Part shown: positions 43,950 to 52,650 of the stretch, in pieces
How positions within the stretch are numbered: position 1 is the stretch's first letter
Layout: each line of letters starts with the position of its first letter
From: Sphingobacterium detergens
Lineage (GTDB): Bacteria > Bacteroidota > Bacteroidia > Sphingobacteriales > Sphingobacteriaceae
Direction of reading: 5' to 3'
NCBI RefSeq assembly: GCF_003610355.1
Contig: NZ_RAPY01000001.1
Location: 2,472,500 to 2,536,499 of the forward strand
Length of the DNA: 64,000 bases
The notes under the pieces: generated by a model
The model's input: the letters and a program-made list of their open reading frames with translations, nothing else
Told to the model about the DNA's origin: nothing
Database searches by the model: none
Program-made: the position numbers and the translations under genes

Positions 43950-44846
43950 ATGAAAAAAGAAGATATCCTGCATCTTGAGAAATTAATGAATTTTCTGAGC
44001 ATGCATTTTTTGAAGAAAAATCATTGGGAAGATGTCACAAAAACCGAATGGTCTTACATCGTTGCAGAGCTTAATGAATTAATTATCAAGGACAATACAG
44101 AAAAAAGCATCAAAAAAGAACCTGAAATACTGGGCTCCAACTATCTTTATGAACACCTGATAATCAACAAACTAAAGAAGTATTACCAGAATAAGACCAC
44201 CATTCTAAGCAAACCTAATTTAGCAAAACTGAGTTTAATCGTCAGAGTTTTAGGCTATGCAAATTATATTGATTTTATTAATTCAAATACGGAAGCATTT
44301 AATTTTAATGATCTAAGGATTAATATGAACAATGCAAAGCAGAACACATTGCTTTTGGATCGGTTGGTGGGATGCTGGTATTCCTACAACAGGAATCTTC
44401 CAGACAATATTCTACAGGCTAAAGAGGATCGGATATGGCGTTCCGCGATGGAGATCTACAAGTCTGAAACTTCTGATGAATATTTTATTGAACGAAGTGG
44501 TGGTGATCATCACAAATATTTCGGGAAGGTAACAGCATATTCAGACTATGTCTTTATCATAATGAACAGCAATACATTTATTCGTCAGCGGCATTTTATT
44601 TCAAGAATAAAAGACATCAATGAAAAGCTTAAAAACCCGGAATATAAGCTCTTTGAATTGCATTTTATAAGTACCTGTATCAGCTTTAATCAGGAACCGA
44701 TTGCGCTATTTGAGATATTTCAAAAAGCAGAAAGAAAGACCTTTATCTCCGATTCGATCAGCTTCCCCATTGACAGCGATGAAATTCCTCAATCTATTTT
44801 AAGGCAGCTCGAAGATACTGAGGCAAACAGAATAGATTACAGATAG
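43950..44846 (+). CDS. Uncharacterised 298-residue cytoplasmic protein
   Basis: There is no signal or membrane helix. An N-terminal helical part contains LIVRVLGYANYIDFINSNTE, a pattern seen in small helical domains of Bacteroidota proteins. A beta-rich part follows (DRLVGCWYSYNR, YFIERSGGDHHKYFGKVTAY, SDYVFIIMNSN). The two-part layout suggests an adaptor domain plus a ligand-sensing or effector domain, but no family is recognised. It stands alone, with a strong terminator downstream. Confidence 0.6.
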   Translation: MKKEDILHLEKLMNFLSMHFLKKNHWEDVTKTEWSYIVAELNELIIKDNTEKSIKKEPEILGSNYLYEHLIINKLKKYYQNKTTILSKPNLAKLSLIVRVLGYANYIDFINSNTEAFNFNDLRINMNNAKQNTLLLDRLVGCWYSYNRNLPDNILQAKEDRIWRSAMEIYKSETSDEYFIERSGGDHHKYFGKVTAYSDYVFIIMNSNTFIRQRHFISRIKDINEKLKNPEYKLFELHFISTCISFNQEPIALFEIFQKAERKTFISDSISFPIDSDEIPQSILRQLEDTEANRIDYR

Positions 44847-44910
44847 GTATTAGGTGGGATGATATCCAGAAGGTAATACCTCAAATTGGTGTTCAGTATC
44901 TTTCAAAAAA

Positions 44911-44938
44911 AATCAGCATGGAAGATTCCATGCTGATT
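44911..44938. terminator. Strong bidirectional terminator
   Basis: A perfect 12-bp stem (AATCAGCATGGA at 44911-44922 with its inverse at 44927-44938) has a 4-base loop. It is flanked by an A-run on one side and a T-run on the other, so it works for both converging genes. Confidence 0.88.
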
Positions 44939-44993
44939 TTTTTCAATCGCTGTGCGTGTTATAGCTCCACAGATTCAAAATTGTTGTTATAAC

Positions 44994-45377
44994 TTAAGCT
45001 GACCAGTCGAAAGGTTTTGTACAGGGGTCGCACTCAAATTTTAATACCTTACCCAGGCTCTTTGCTTTTTTACCTTTTTTTACAAACACGTAAGCTAGGT
45101 CTAAATATTCTTCAACTTCCTTTCCACTTTCATCTCTACCTTTTAATATGACAGAATAATATTTTCCATCGCTATCTTTTTTAAAAAACACCTCGTTAAC
45201 GGTAACTTTTTTCGGTGTTTCATTATCACAACAGCTGCACCACAAAACAACAACTGCTTCCTTCTTGAGATATCCAACAGCTTTCTCTGCCTGCGCCTGT
45301 GTTAGTGCCGAAAGTTGATCTGCTTTTGAAAAAAAAGCAGTGCAGAGCAATACAAAAAATAAAATGGTCTTTTTCAT
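44994..45377 (-). CDS. Small exported cysteine-containing protein
   Basis: The 127-residue protein has a signal peptide (about 1-19). The mature part has a Cys cluster VVLWCSCCDNETPKKV and a CDPCTKPF motif near the end, five cysteines in all. They could make disulfides or bind a metal. The rest is Lys/Asp-rich and beta-like. I do not recognise the family. Confidence 0.6.
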   Translation of the reverse strand: MKKTILFFVLLCTAFFSKADQLSALTQAQAEKAVGYLKKEAVVVLWCSCCDNETPKKVTVNEVFFKKDSDGKYYSVILKGRDESGKEVEEYLDLAYVFVKKGKKAKSLGKVLKFECDPCTKPFDWSA

Positions 45378-45506
45378 CTATTTAAATTTGTCTTTTAATT
45401 GTATAGAAACTTTTCAATTTTTTAAAGAATAAGTTAAGCAAATACTATGCCCTTTAATAGTAAAAGCTCAGCCCTTCTCCCACAAATTAAATATGCATTA
45501 TTATAA

Positions 45507-46475
45507 TTACTTTTCCCAAACCAAAGCACTAGCTCCGAGAATGGCGGCGTCTGCTTCTTCCAGTTCACTGAAAACCAGTTTCACCTTATTTCTAAATAAG
45601 GGAAAAAGATTTCTTTCCATGTGCAACTTCGCGGGTTTTAAAATAAAATCACCAGCTTTAATTACCCCACCAAACAGCAAAATAGCTTCCGGAGAGGAAA
45701 ACATCACAAAATTTGCCAATGCTTCCCCTAGTTTCTGACCAGTATACCTAAAGACTTCAATGGCAATGGGGTCACCTTTTTCCGCACATTCATGAACAGT
45801 TTTGGAGTTGATGGCGTCTTCGGGATATTGATTCAGCATTGACTCCGGAAATTCAGCTCTCATTTTTTTCGCAGTAATTGTGATTCCCGTTGCAGACGCA
45901 TAGGCTTCCAGACTTCCTTCAGAACCTGTGCTCCAATGCTTTCTTCCTCCCGGTTTGACGATTGTATGTCCCAGTTCTCCTGCAAATCCATCATGTCCAT
46001 AAATAAGCTTCCCACCAGCAACAATACCGCTTCCAACACCTGTTCCTAAAGTGATCATAATAAAATCCTTCATTCCTCTTGCTGCACCAAAAAGCATTTC
46101 ACCATAGGCTGCGGCATTTGCATCGTTGGTGATTGTACAGGGAATATTGAATTTGGCAGTCATTAAATCACTAAATCGAATCACGCCTTTCCAGGGAAGA
46201 TTAGGGGCATGGTCTATTGTCCCAGTATAATAATTCGCATCAGGAGCACCAACTCCAATTCCATCAAAGTTCTCTTCACCACCAAACATTTCGATAAAAG
46301 GATGGGCTTTCTCATACAAAGCGTCTATAAACTCTTCAACATGCTCATAATCATTCGTTCTTATACTTCCTTTTTCAAGTACCTCACCCCGGTGATTGAC
46401 TACCCCAAATTTCGTATTGGTACCTCCGATATCTATGCCTAGCGCTACACGTTTTGATAAATCTATTAATGACAT
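45507..46475 (-). CDS. ROK-family sugar kinase (glucokinase-like) without the zinc-binding cysteines
   Basis: The 322-residue protein has the ATP-binding start GIDIGGTNTKFGVV, the catalytic Asp118 in TNDANAAAYGE and GTGVGSGIVAGGKLIYG. The ROK signature (GELGHTIVKPGG) is also present. At the place where ROK proteins usually have the zinc motif CxCGxxGCxE it reads RKHWSTGSEGSLEAY, so all three cysteines are gone. It lacks a DNA-binding domain and is therefore a kinase, most likely for glucose or a related sugar. A strong palindrome lies just upstream of the start. Confidence 0.88.
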   Translation of the reverse strand: MSLIDLSKRVALGIDIGGTNTKFGVVNHRGEVLEKGSIRTNDYEHVEEFIDALYEKAHPFIEMFGGEENFDGIGVGAPDANYYTGTIDHAPNLPWKGVIRFSDLMTAKFNIPCTITNDANAAAYGEMLFGAARGMKDFIMITLGTGVGSGIVAGGKLIYGHDGFAGELGHTIVKPGGRKHWSTGSEGSLEAYASATGITITAKKMRAEFPESMLNQYPEDAINSKTVHECAEKGDPIAIEVFRYTGQKLGEALANFVMFSSPEAILLFGGVIKAGDFILKPAKLHMERNLFPLFRNKVKLVFSELEEADAAILGASALVWEK

Positions 46476-46487
46476 TACTATTCCTTG

Positions 46488-46510
46488 TTTCTAAGTTTTA
46501 AACTTAGAAA
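46488..46510. promoter_or_regulatory. Near-perfect 23-bp palindrome upstream of the ROK kinase, candidate operator
   Basis: The arms TTTCTAAGTTT (46488-46498) and AAACTTAGAAA (46500-46510) flank one central base. The site ends 13 bases before the kinase ATG, where a bound protein would block transcription or the start of translation. Confidence 0.55.
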
Positions 46511-46658
46511 AGATAGTGTTTTATAGTGAATTAAACAAGGGATTCGTGTACCAGTTTGGATACTGACGATGAAACAATCGAATACAATGATGGTCTGTTT
46601 AAACAGATATTACAATAACAGCCTGCCGATTGCCGATGCTAGTTCGATTATTTAAGAT

Positions 46659-46712
46659 CATGAGCCTGGTTTTTAACGCGTCGAACTCGACGCATTAAAA
46701 ACCAGGCTCATG
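46659..46712. terminator. Very long terminator-like inverted repeat
   Basis: Arms of 26 bases (46659-46684 with 46687-46712; arm begins CATGAGCCTGGTTTTTAA) match except for one G-T position and have a 2-base centre. It lies 22 bases after the SDR stop codon and probably terminates that gene. The arm length is well above that of the other terminators here. Confidence 0.6.
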
Positions 46713-46733
46713 TATAGATCGTGCTTCAAGTCT

Positions 46734-47474
46734 CTAGTTCGTATTTTCCGCATAATATAGATCTGAAAAGATCTTTGCTAGCTTAGAAGGATCTTCTCGC
46801 CAGATATTGTACATCCCTTGCCCCATCTCATCAGGTACAATATCAAGTTTACCCTTAGATATATATTCCAATATCTTTAGGGCTATGCTATCTGGATCCG
46901 GCATATCCCAATCACTTCCTTTGTTCATATCCGTATCAATTGCTCCAGGATTGACCGCATAAACAGCAACACCCTCTTTAGCCAATTCGATTCTGACAGA
47001 TTGTGTTGCTGAAAAGAGGGCTGCTTTTGAAGCAGCATATCCGGCAATAGATGGTAAGGGTGAATAAGCTGCAATCGAGACAATGTTGATCATTTTTGAT
47101 GGCTTATTTTTTCTCAGAATAGGTGCAAATGCCCGCATCATCTTTATTGTTCCTAAATAGTTTACGTTCATATCATTATCCATTCCCGACAGGTCACCAT
47201 CCAAAATATTTCCTGCACTTAAAACGCCCGCATTATTGATAAGGATTTCAGTATCCTGAGTGGCAGCTGCAATCCTTGCGATCTGCTGATCATCCGTTAT
47301 ATCCAAGAACAACGGTACGACCCGGCTATCATCAAATACCGGCATTGTGCTCAAATTCCTACAGGTAGCATATATCTTTCCTGCCTCATTGTTCAGCAGC
47401 GCGTCTACGAGCGCCCTACCTATCCCTCTGTTGGCCCCCGTGATCAGGATGACCTTATCTTTAAAAATCTGCAT
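46734..47474 (-). CDS. Short-chain dehydrogenase/reductase (SDR)
   Basis: The 246-residue protein has the classical SDR pattern: VILITGANRGIGRALVDAL (nucleotide loop), ILINNAG, a catalytic Ser in NIVSIAAYS and YAASKAALFSATQSVRIEL (Tyr-x3-Lys), then NPGAIDTDM. It reduces or oxidises a carbonyl or alcohol with NAD(P)H; the substrate is unknown. Two inverted repeats lie upstream and a long hairpin downstream. Confidence 0.92.
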   Translation of the reverse strand: MQIFKDKVILITGANRGIGRALVDALLNNEAGKIYATCRNLSTMPVFDDSRVVPLFLDITDDQQIARIAAATQDTEILINNAGVLSAGNILDGDLSGMDNDMNVNYLGTIKMMRAFAPILRKNKPSKMINIVSIAAYSPLPSIAGYAASKAALFSATQSVRIELAKEGVAVYAVNPGAIDTDMNKGSDWDMPDPDSIALKILEYISKGKLDIVPDEMGQGMYNIWREDPSKLAKIFSDLYYAENTN

Positions 47475-47483
47475 ATCGATTGA

Positions 47484-47516
47484 TGTATTGGTTAATACAA
47501 ATCTATCTGGATAGAT
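47484..47516. promoter_or_regulatory. Two inverted repeats upstream of the SDR gene, candidate operators
   Basis: TGTATT (47484-47489) and AATACA (47494-47499) form one repeat. ATCTATC (47501-47507) and GATAGAT (47510-47516) form another. They lie 10-42 bases before the ATG, where a TetR- or MarR-like repressor could sit. No regulator gene is adjacent. Confidence 0.35.
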
Positions 47517-47640
47517 AAAAAGATAAAATCCGAAACTTGCTACATTTGTTATTCTTCACTTTGAAGTCAATAAAAATTCCTCCAAAAAAATCGAGCATTA
47601 AAGATCACAACACTGATTTGGTCATCTGCATTTTGTGATC

Positions 47641-48099
47641 CTATTTTTTTAAAGTCCAAACCTGCGTTTTTTTATCATATTGACCTGATTTATCATTTTG
47701 TTTCAATTCCGTTAGTTTATAATCTCTGCAGGGATCAGCTTCATCAATTTTAGCTGTATAGCTTATTCTGTCTATTACACCGGGTTTGAGCTGTATATAG
47801 AATGTTCCATTTTCTATTTTTTCTAAATTAACGTCAATAAACTTTTGCGCTCTGTTTATTGTAAAAGAAAGGGAAATATGTTGGTCGTTTGGCGCTATTT
47901 TATATATTTTAATTCCTTCAGCTGGATAAAGCGGGCTGTTACTAAATATTAAATCCTTTCCATTTTCATTTAGGTAATTAATGTTACTTACCATTGGAAT
48001 ATAAATCTCGGCACAGTATACGTTATCGTCATTGCTTTTACAAGCTCCAACAGTAATAAAAACCATGGATAGGAGGAATAATTTTAGATATTTTTTCAT
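47641..48099 (-). CDS. Small exported lipoprotein, unknown family
   Basis: The 152-residue protein has a lipoprotein signal ending ITVGAC. Recognisable parts are AEIYIPMVSNINYLN and ISYTAKIDEADPCRDYKL. The pattern suggests a small beta-sandwich, but I do not recognise the family. The ATG at 48099 is only a few bases after the end of an older reading frame (48107-48247). Confidence 0.6.
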   Translation of the reverse strand: MKKYLKLFLLSMVFITVGACKSNDDNVYCAEIYIPMVSNINYLNENGKDLIFSNSPLYPAEGIKIYKIAPNDQHISLSFTINRAQKFIDVNLEKIENGTFYIQLKPGVIDRISYTAKIDEADPCRDYKLTELKQNDKSGQYDKKTQVWTLKK

Positions 48100-48106
48100 A
48101 ATGCAT

Positions 48107-48247
48107 CTATTTGATTAGCAGAATATCGAACGCGAGTTTCCATTGATTCGCTACAACATTAAGTAACAGATAGATCTGCCCCGTCAATAGCCCCTGCAAT
48201 AAAGTTGAAGCTGTTGATTGAAAATTATTTGTGGCAATTACGTAATC
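48107..48247 (-). pseudogene. C-terminal fragment of a lost gene upstream of the lipoprotein gene
   Basis: On the minus strand a frame without start codon gives 46 residues, for example STASTLLQGLLTGQIYLL, NVVANQWKLAFDILLIK, ending at a TAG (48107-48109). The content is clearly protein-like, while the DNA upstream of 48247 has no continuation. It looks like the 3' end of a gene that was deleted, and it ends seven bases before the lipoprotein ATG, as if the two were once in one operon. The family is not recognised. Confidence 0.45.
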
Positions 48248-48401
48248 TTAATATTTCTCCATATATTCAATAATTAATTAAACAGCTATTTATTATCCAA
48301 AAAAAATAGATACTATAATTTGAAAAGATGGTTGAAAGGCTTAGCCTACCAATTGATCCAACATTAAATTTGACACAAAAAAGCACAACAATAGATTAAC
48401 T

Positions 48402-49025
48402 ATGCTAAAAAACTTACGTTCCAAGTCATTATTGGTTGTTTTGACAGTTTTGGGAACCTTCGTAGACGCTCAGGAAAACCGTCTAGGACTTTACAGTTTA
48501 GAACTGTCAATTACACCTTTGTCAACTGTCCACATTGCTCCCTTTCAAAGCCTAATAGGGAATGGAAGCCAAGAAAGCAAACATTACTTATCTGGGTTGA
48601 TACGCGGTACTTACAAGTATAACGAAAGATGGTCCTTCAATGCCGGCATTGGTTATTCGACGCAAAAAGTAATCACAGAAAGTGCGATAGTAAATCCCGA
48701 ACTTGAAAGAAAAATATATTCCTCAAATCTCCATGTATTAGAGATTCCTCTAGAAGCACGATTATCTTTTTTAAAATATTTTTATGCAAATGCAGGCCCT
48801 ATTTTACATTTCCAGCTGAACTCCAATGATCTTGTCGATAAGCAAACTGGTGTTGGCGTAACCATTGGTGTTAGCACTAAAGTACCACTATCCCAACGTT
48901 TTGCAGTTTCACTCTCACCTCATTATAAAATGTATTCACTGATTCCATTCCAGTCTGAGAACTATCATGATAGGACACATATCTTCGGAGTCGAAGTTGG
49001 TCTAGTCTTTAACATTCGCAAATAA
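48402..49025 (+). CDS. Outer-membrane beta-barrel protein
   Basis: The 207-residue protein has a signal peptide (about 1-23, ending VDAQ) and alternating hydrophobic beta-strands: SFNAGIGYSTQKV, LEIPLEARLSFLKYFYANAG and GVTIGVSTKVPLSQRF. It ends VEVGLVFNIRK. It fits the small outer-membrane barrel (OMP_b-brl) group common in Bacteroidota. No partner gene is evident. Confidence 0.8.
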   Translation: MLKNLRSKSLLVVLTVLGTFVDAQENRLGLYSLELSITPLSTVHIAPFQSLIGNGSQESKHYLSGLIRGTYKYNERWSFNAGIGYSTQKVITESAIVNPELERKIYSSNLHVLEIPLEARLSFLKYFYANAGPILHFQLNSNDLVDKQTGVGVTIGVSTKVPLSQRFAVSLSPHYKMYSLIPFQSENYHDRTHIFGVEVGLVFNIRK

Positions 49026-49042
49026 AATAATAGAGCCGCAGC

Positions 49043-49480
49043 TTAGTAGCTATTAACTTCTAATCCCATGTGTAGGATAGGGTATTCTTTACCCTGTCCG
49101 TCCAATGCGGACCTTTTAAGAACTTTAAATCCGATATGCTTGTAGAAATCCACGGCTTGGATATTTTGCTCATTTACATCGACGTTAGCCACCTCCAGAT
49201 GTTTTATTGCATGATAAATCAGTTGTTTTCCGATTCCTTTACCACGAAAATCATTGTGAATAAATAACATTTCCAGGTTCTCTCCAGCAATCCCCATAAA
49301 CGCAACTAATACGCCATTTTCCTCATAGCCCAACAAGGCAACATGCTCAAAATAGGTTGGAATTTGCGCCTTATAATAATTAAAATCCTCCTCTTTCAGA
49401 AAATCATGTGTGTTCAACACAGCACTCTCCCATATTTGAATCAGATTTTGATAATCACTCGTTTCAATTTTTCTAATCAT
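49043..49480 (-). CDS. GNAT-family N-acetyltransferase
   Basis: From the ATG at 49480 (MIRKIETSDYQNL) the protein has 145 residues; the open frame extends 12 codons upstream. The acetyl-CoA-binding motif A is FRGKGIGKQLIYHAIKHLEV. The C-terminal part has AVDFYKHIGFKVLKR. It transfers an acetyl group to an unknown amine. Confidence 0.88.
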   Translation of the reverse strand: MIRKIETSDYQNLIQIWESAVLNTHDFLKEEDFNYYKAQIPTYFEHVALLGYEENGVLVAFMGIAGENLEMLFIHNDFRGKGIGKQLIYHAIKHLEVANVDVNEQNIQAVDFYKHIGFKVLKRSALDGQGKEYPILHMGLEVNSY

Positions 49481-49694
49481 ACCTGTAAATTTTGAACGGT
49501 AAAAAAAGCACCCCACCCATTCATTGTAATTTAAAATAAAAATTTTATAGAATAAAATTGCAATTATAGCTATATTTCATCTATATAAATTTGTTTATTC
49601 ATTCGTCAATTTTCCCTTTAAGGCATTCGTGCTGCCTTCGGCGGTTTCAATTGTGATGAAGCGATCAGATTGACTCATAAAATAAATTATCTCT

Positions 49695-50516
49695 ATGGCA
49701 AGCCTCAAAACATTCATTCATAAAAAAACTTGGATTTTCAGTTTTTTAGCATTTGTTTTTAGCTTAAATGCATTTGCACAACAAGTATCCAAAACCTATT
49801 ATGCCACACTGTCTGAGGGGGTGAAACTTTATGAAAGTCCCAGCGAACAAGCAAAGGTCCTAACGACCGTCGCCTATGGTTCTAAAGTGACCTTCAATAA
49901 TTCGGATGCAGATAAGCTGACCATGCTAGACAATTCAGTGGTCGTAAATGGAGCAAGAACTTATTGGATGAAAGTAATACATAATAATGTCAAGGGTTAT
50001 GTTATAAAAGATAATTTGGCAACCATACATCCACCGAAGGAGAATACGGATAAGCTTTCTGATTGGTTGAAACAATTCGCTCAACCCTTCGCCAATAAAT
50101 GGGAAAGTGGCAAAATAGCTGAATCCTTGAGCGAAAGTGAACATGACAATTACATCTCAAGGCAAATATTTCAAAACGGAATACTTCTAACGGTGACCTC
50201 AGGTTATGATGTAAATTCCTCGGAGACTGTGCAGATACCAAATACCAATGCATTCGCAGTTTATAACCTGATACAACATATCGGAAGTTTTAAATCGGTT
50301 TTTAAATTAAATACAGTACTGCGTGAAGGGACATCTAGTTTTAAAGATAGCGAAGGCAACGAATATAAATGGGAGGTCTTCTATCAGAAAGGAGAAGAAA
50401 TTGAAGACAAAATTCTACAGTCAGTTGTAATAACCTGGAACAATGGAAATAACAATACACTCAAAATATCCACGCTTGGTAATGATATTGTTGTTTTTTA
50501 TGAAACCACACTGTAA
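49695..50516 (+). CDS. Exported protein with an SH3-like domain
   Basis: The 273-residue protein has a signal peptide (about 1-28). A bacterial SH3-like module follows (about 35-110; GVKLYESPSEQAKVLTTVAY, then YWMKVIHNNVKGYVIKDNL). The C-terminal half is unrecognised. SH3-like modules of this kind bind the cell wall or peptides. The next gene starts 31 bases later, so they are likely one transcription unit. Confidence 0.7.
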   Translation: MASLKTFIHKKTWIFSFLAFVFSLNAFAQQVSKTYYATLSEGVKLYESPSEQAKVLTTVAYGSKVTFNNSDADKLTMLDNSVVVNGARTYWMKVIHNNVKGYVIKDNLATIHPPKENTDKLSDWLKQFAQPFANKWESGKIAESLSESEHDNYISRQIFQNGILLTVTSGYDVNSSETVQIPNTNAFAVYNLIQHIGSFKSVFKLNTVLREGTSSFKDSEGNEYKWEVFYQKGEEIEDKILQSVVITWNNGNNNTLKISTLGNDIVVFYETTL

Positions 50517-50547
50517 TTCTGTTACGATCCAGTATAATTTTTAAAAT

Positions 50548-51579
50548 ATGATAAACCTGAATTACAGTCTTTTTTCCCGTTTCATCGGTATCTTAGTATA
50601 CCTTGCTCCAATGACAGGAAACGCTCAAGTGGCATCTTTCTATCAGGTTACACCTGTTGAGATCGAAGGCTATTTCACAAAGACAATATTCCCGTTTAAC
50701 CCAACTTTTATGAAGGAAAATAGGGTAAAAAATGTAACCCTCAAAAGTCAGGAAAATGGAATTGCCAATCACTATGCATTTGATTCCAATGGTCTTTTGG
50801 CGAGCATAAGTATGACCCGATTCAATAAAGAAAAAATAGATACTGTTTTTTATATAGCATATCACTATAATACCAATGGTCTTGTCGCTAGAGAAGCGAG
50901 AATTGATTATCATAATGGCATCGTAAAAATAAAGCTGTATGGGTATGACGAAAAAAATCGAATTGACAATATCAGAATCTTTTCCTTGAACGCTCAAATG
51001 CCCAATAGAACACAAAATAATGATTGGATGGGCGAACCTGTTCCCGGTTTAGATCAAATCATTCTCAAAGGATCTTGGCCGGATGAAAATCTATTAAATA
51101 ACATGATCAATGAAAATAAGTTTTCTTCCTGGCGATATCGTTATTTTACAGAGAATAAATTTGAGGCAGAGGAACGTACAGAATTCTTCGATTTTGTAAA
51201 AAATGGGGGTAGTCAAGATACCTGTCACCAAAAGATGACGTATTATTATCTAAATAATCATCCTATTGTTCAATTTCTCCATTCTGGTTGTGCTGCCAAG
51301 ACCATACCCTCCGAACAATATGATTTTAAAGATGGACTTCTACTGGCAATAACTGAAACAAATGCCAGTGTTGAGCCTAGAAATGAAAAATATACCTATG
51401 ACAAAAACAAAAATCTGGTATTGATGCAAAATAGCTGGAATGGACAAAAAGTAAGCGAGTTGATTATGACGTATAATAAAAAAGGCTTTCTAACGACCAT
51501 ACAACGAAAATCTGAAACAGCTAAAATGGCTCATTATTTTGAAGATCGCATCCTCGATCTGAGCTACACCTTCTATTGA
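50548..51579 (+). CDS. Exported protein with RHS/YD-like repeats
   Basis: The 343-residue protein has a signal peptide (about 1-27). Its repeats resemble YD/RHS strands: HYAFDSNGLLASISMTRF, YHYNTNGLVAREARIDY, LYGYDEKNRIDNIRIF, EKYTYDKNKNLVLMQN and YNKKGFLTTIQRK. They probably form an elongated beta-sheet. Similar repeat lipoproteins are frequent in Bacteroidota. It follows the SH3-like gene in the same direction. Confidence 0.65.
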   Translation: MINLNYSLFSRFIGILVYLAPMTGNAQVASFYQVTPVEIEGYFTKTIFPFNPTFMKENRVKNVTLKSQENGIANHYAFDSNGLLASISMTRFNKEKIDTVFYIAYHYNTNGLVAREARIDYHNGIVKIKLYGYDEKNRIDNIRIFSLNAQMPNRTQNNDWMGEPVPGLDQIILKGSWPDENLLNNMINENKFSSWRYRYFTENKFEAEERTEFFDFVKNGGSQDTCHQKMTYYYLNNHPIVQFLHSGCAAKTIPSEQYDFKDGLLLAITETNASVEPRNEKYTYDKNKNLVLMQNSWNGQKVSELIMTYNKKGFLTTIQRKSETAKMAHYFEDRILDLSYTFY

Positions 51580-51662
51580 AAAATTACATCTTATTAACCG
51601 GTTTCGTTAAAATATGTCTTCAAAAATCTTTAGATAGATATCACCAGCAAAATTGATCGACC

Positions 51663-52562
51663 TTAATTTAAATTTGCAGTTCTGTATTCCCCCGGAGTTT
51701 TTCCGATTGTCTTTTTGAAAAACCTATTAAAATGTTGTGGGTATTTGAATCCGAGTTCAAACGCTATCTCACCAATACTTTTTTCAGTATCAAATATTTT
51801 CTGTTTTGCAAGTTCGATCAATTTGAATTGAATAAATTCCTGCGGTGATTTGCCAGTTTCCTTCTTAATAAGATCACCAAAATAGTTCGGAGAAAGATAC
51901 AACTGTTCAGCACAATAAGATACTGTCGGAAAGCCATTCTCCTGCGGTTTTTCAGAATTAAAATAATCGTCCAAAAGCGTCTCAAATTTTTCTAATATTC
52001 CTTTATTTACATTGTCACGGGTGATAAACTGTCTATCATAAAAACGCTGACAATAATCGAGGAAGAGCTCAATATTGGAAACGATCAGCTTCTTGGTATG
52101 CTTGTCGATGTTATGTTTTAACTCAAGTTTGATTTTCTCCAAACAGTCAATGATGGTCTTCCTTTCCTGCTCTGATAAATGTAGCGCTTCACTGGCTGAA
52201 TAGGCAAAATAAGAATAATTGCTAATGTCCTTGGCGAGCGAAGTCCCATATAAAAGCTCCGGATGGAAAACCAAAGCTGTACCCTGGGGTTGATAATATT
52301 CATTTCCATTCTCCCCGATCACCTGTCCCGGTGCGAGAAATATCAAAGTACCTTCCTCGTAATCGTAATTCTTCAGTCCATATCTCAAGTCTCCACATTT
52401 CACTTCTTTAAAGAATATGGTATAAAATTCATACCTAAGCTTCGACAACTTTCTTGGATCCGCTTTGCTCAAATCAACAATGCTAATCAAGGGATGCAAC
52501 GTTTCATTATTATTGAAATTGTTGTATTCTTTGATTGTTTTAAAATTGATAATCTCTTCCAT
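51663..52562 (-). CDS. AraC-family regulator of the hydrolase-cupin operon
   Basis: The 299-residue protein has an N-terminal sensor part (about 20-140) and two C-terminal helix-turn-helix units (about 205-295). The latter include SYCAEQLYLSPNYFGDLIKK, TGKSPQEFIQFKLIELAKQK and GFKYPQHFNRFFKKTIGKTP. It is divergent from the alpha/beta hydrolase operon with 338 bases between, and probably activates it. A 14-bp imperfect direct repeat in that gap may be its site. Confidence 0.92.
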   Translation of the reverse strand: MEEIINFKTIKEYNNFNNNETLHPLISIVDLSKADPRKLSKLRYEFYTIFFKEVKCGDLRYGLKNYDYEEGTLIFLAPGQVIGENGNEYYQPQGTALVFHPELLYGTSLAKDISNYSYFAYSASEALHLSEQERKTIIDCLEKIKLELKHNIDKHTKKLIVSNIELFLDYCQRFYDRQFITRDNVNKGILEKFETLLDDYFNSEKPQENGFPTVSYCAEQLYLSPNYFGDLIKKETGKSPQEFIQFKLIELAKQKIFDTEKSIGEIAFELGFKYPQHFNRFFKKTIGKTPGEYRTANLN

Positions 52563-52650
52563 GGCAATTTCTTATTTATTCAAAATTACAAAACTGAAAT
52601 CCAATATTTTATTAAACAGGCTATCATCAGTAATAATGGTATCAATATAA

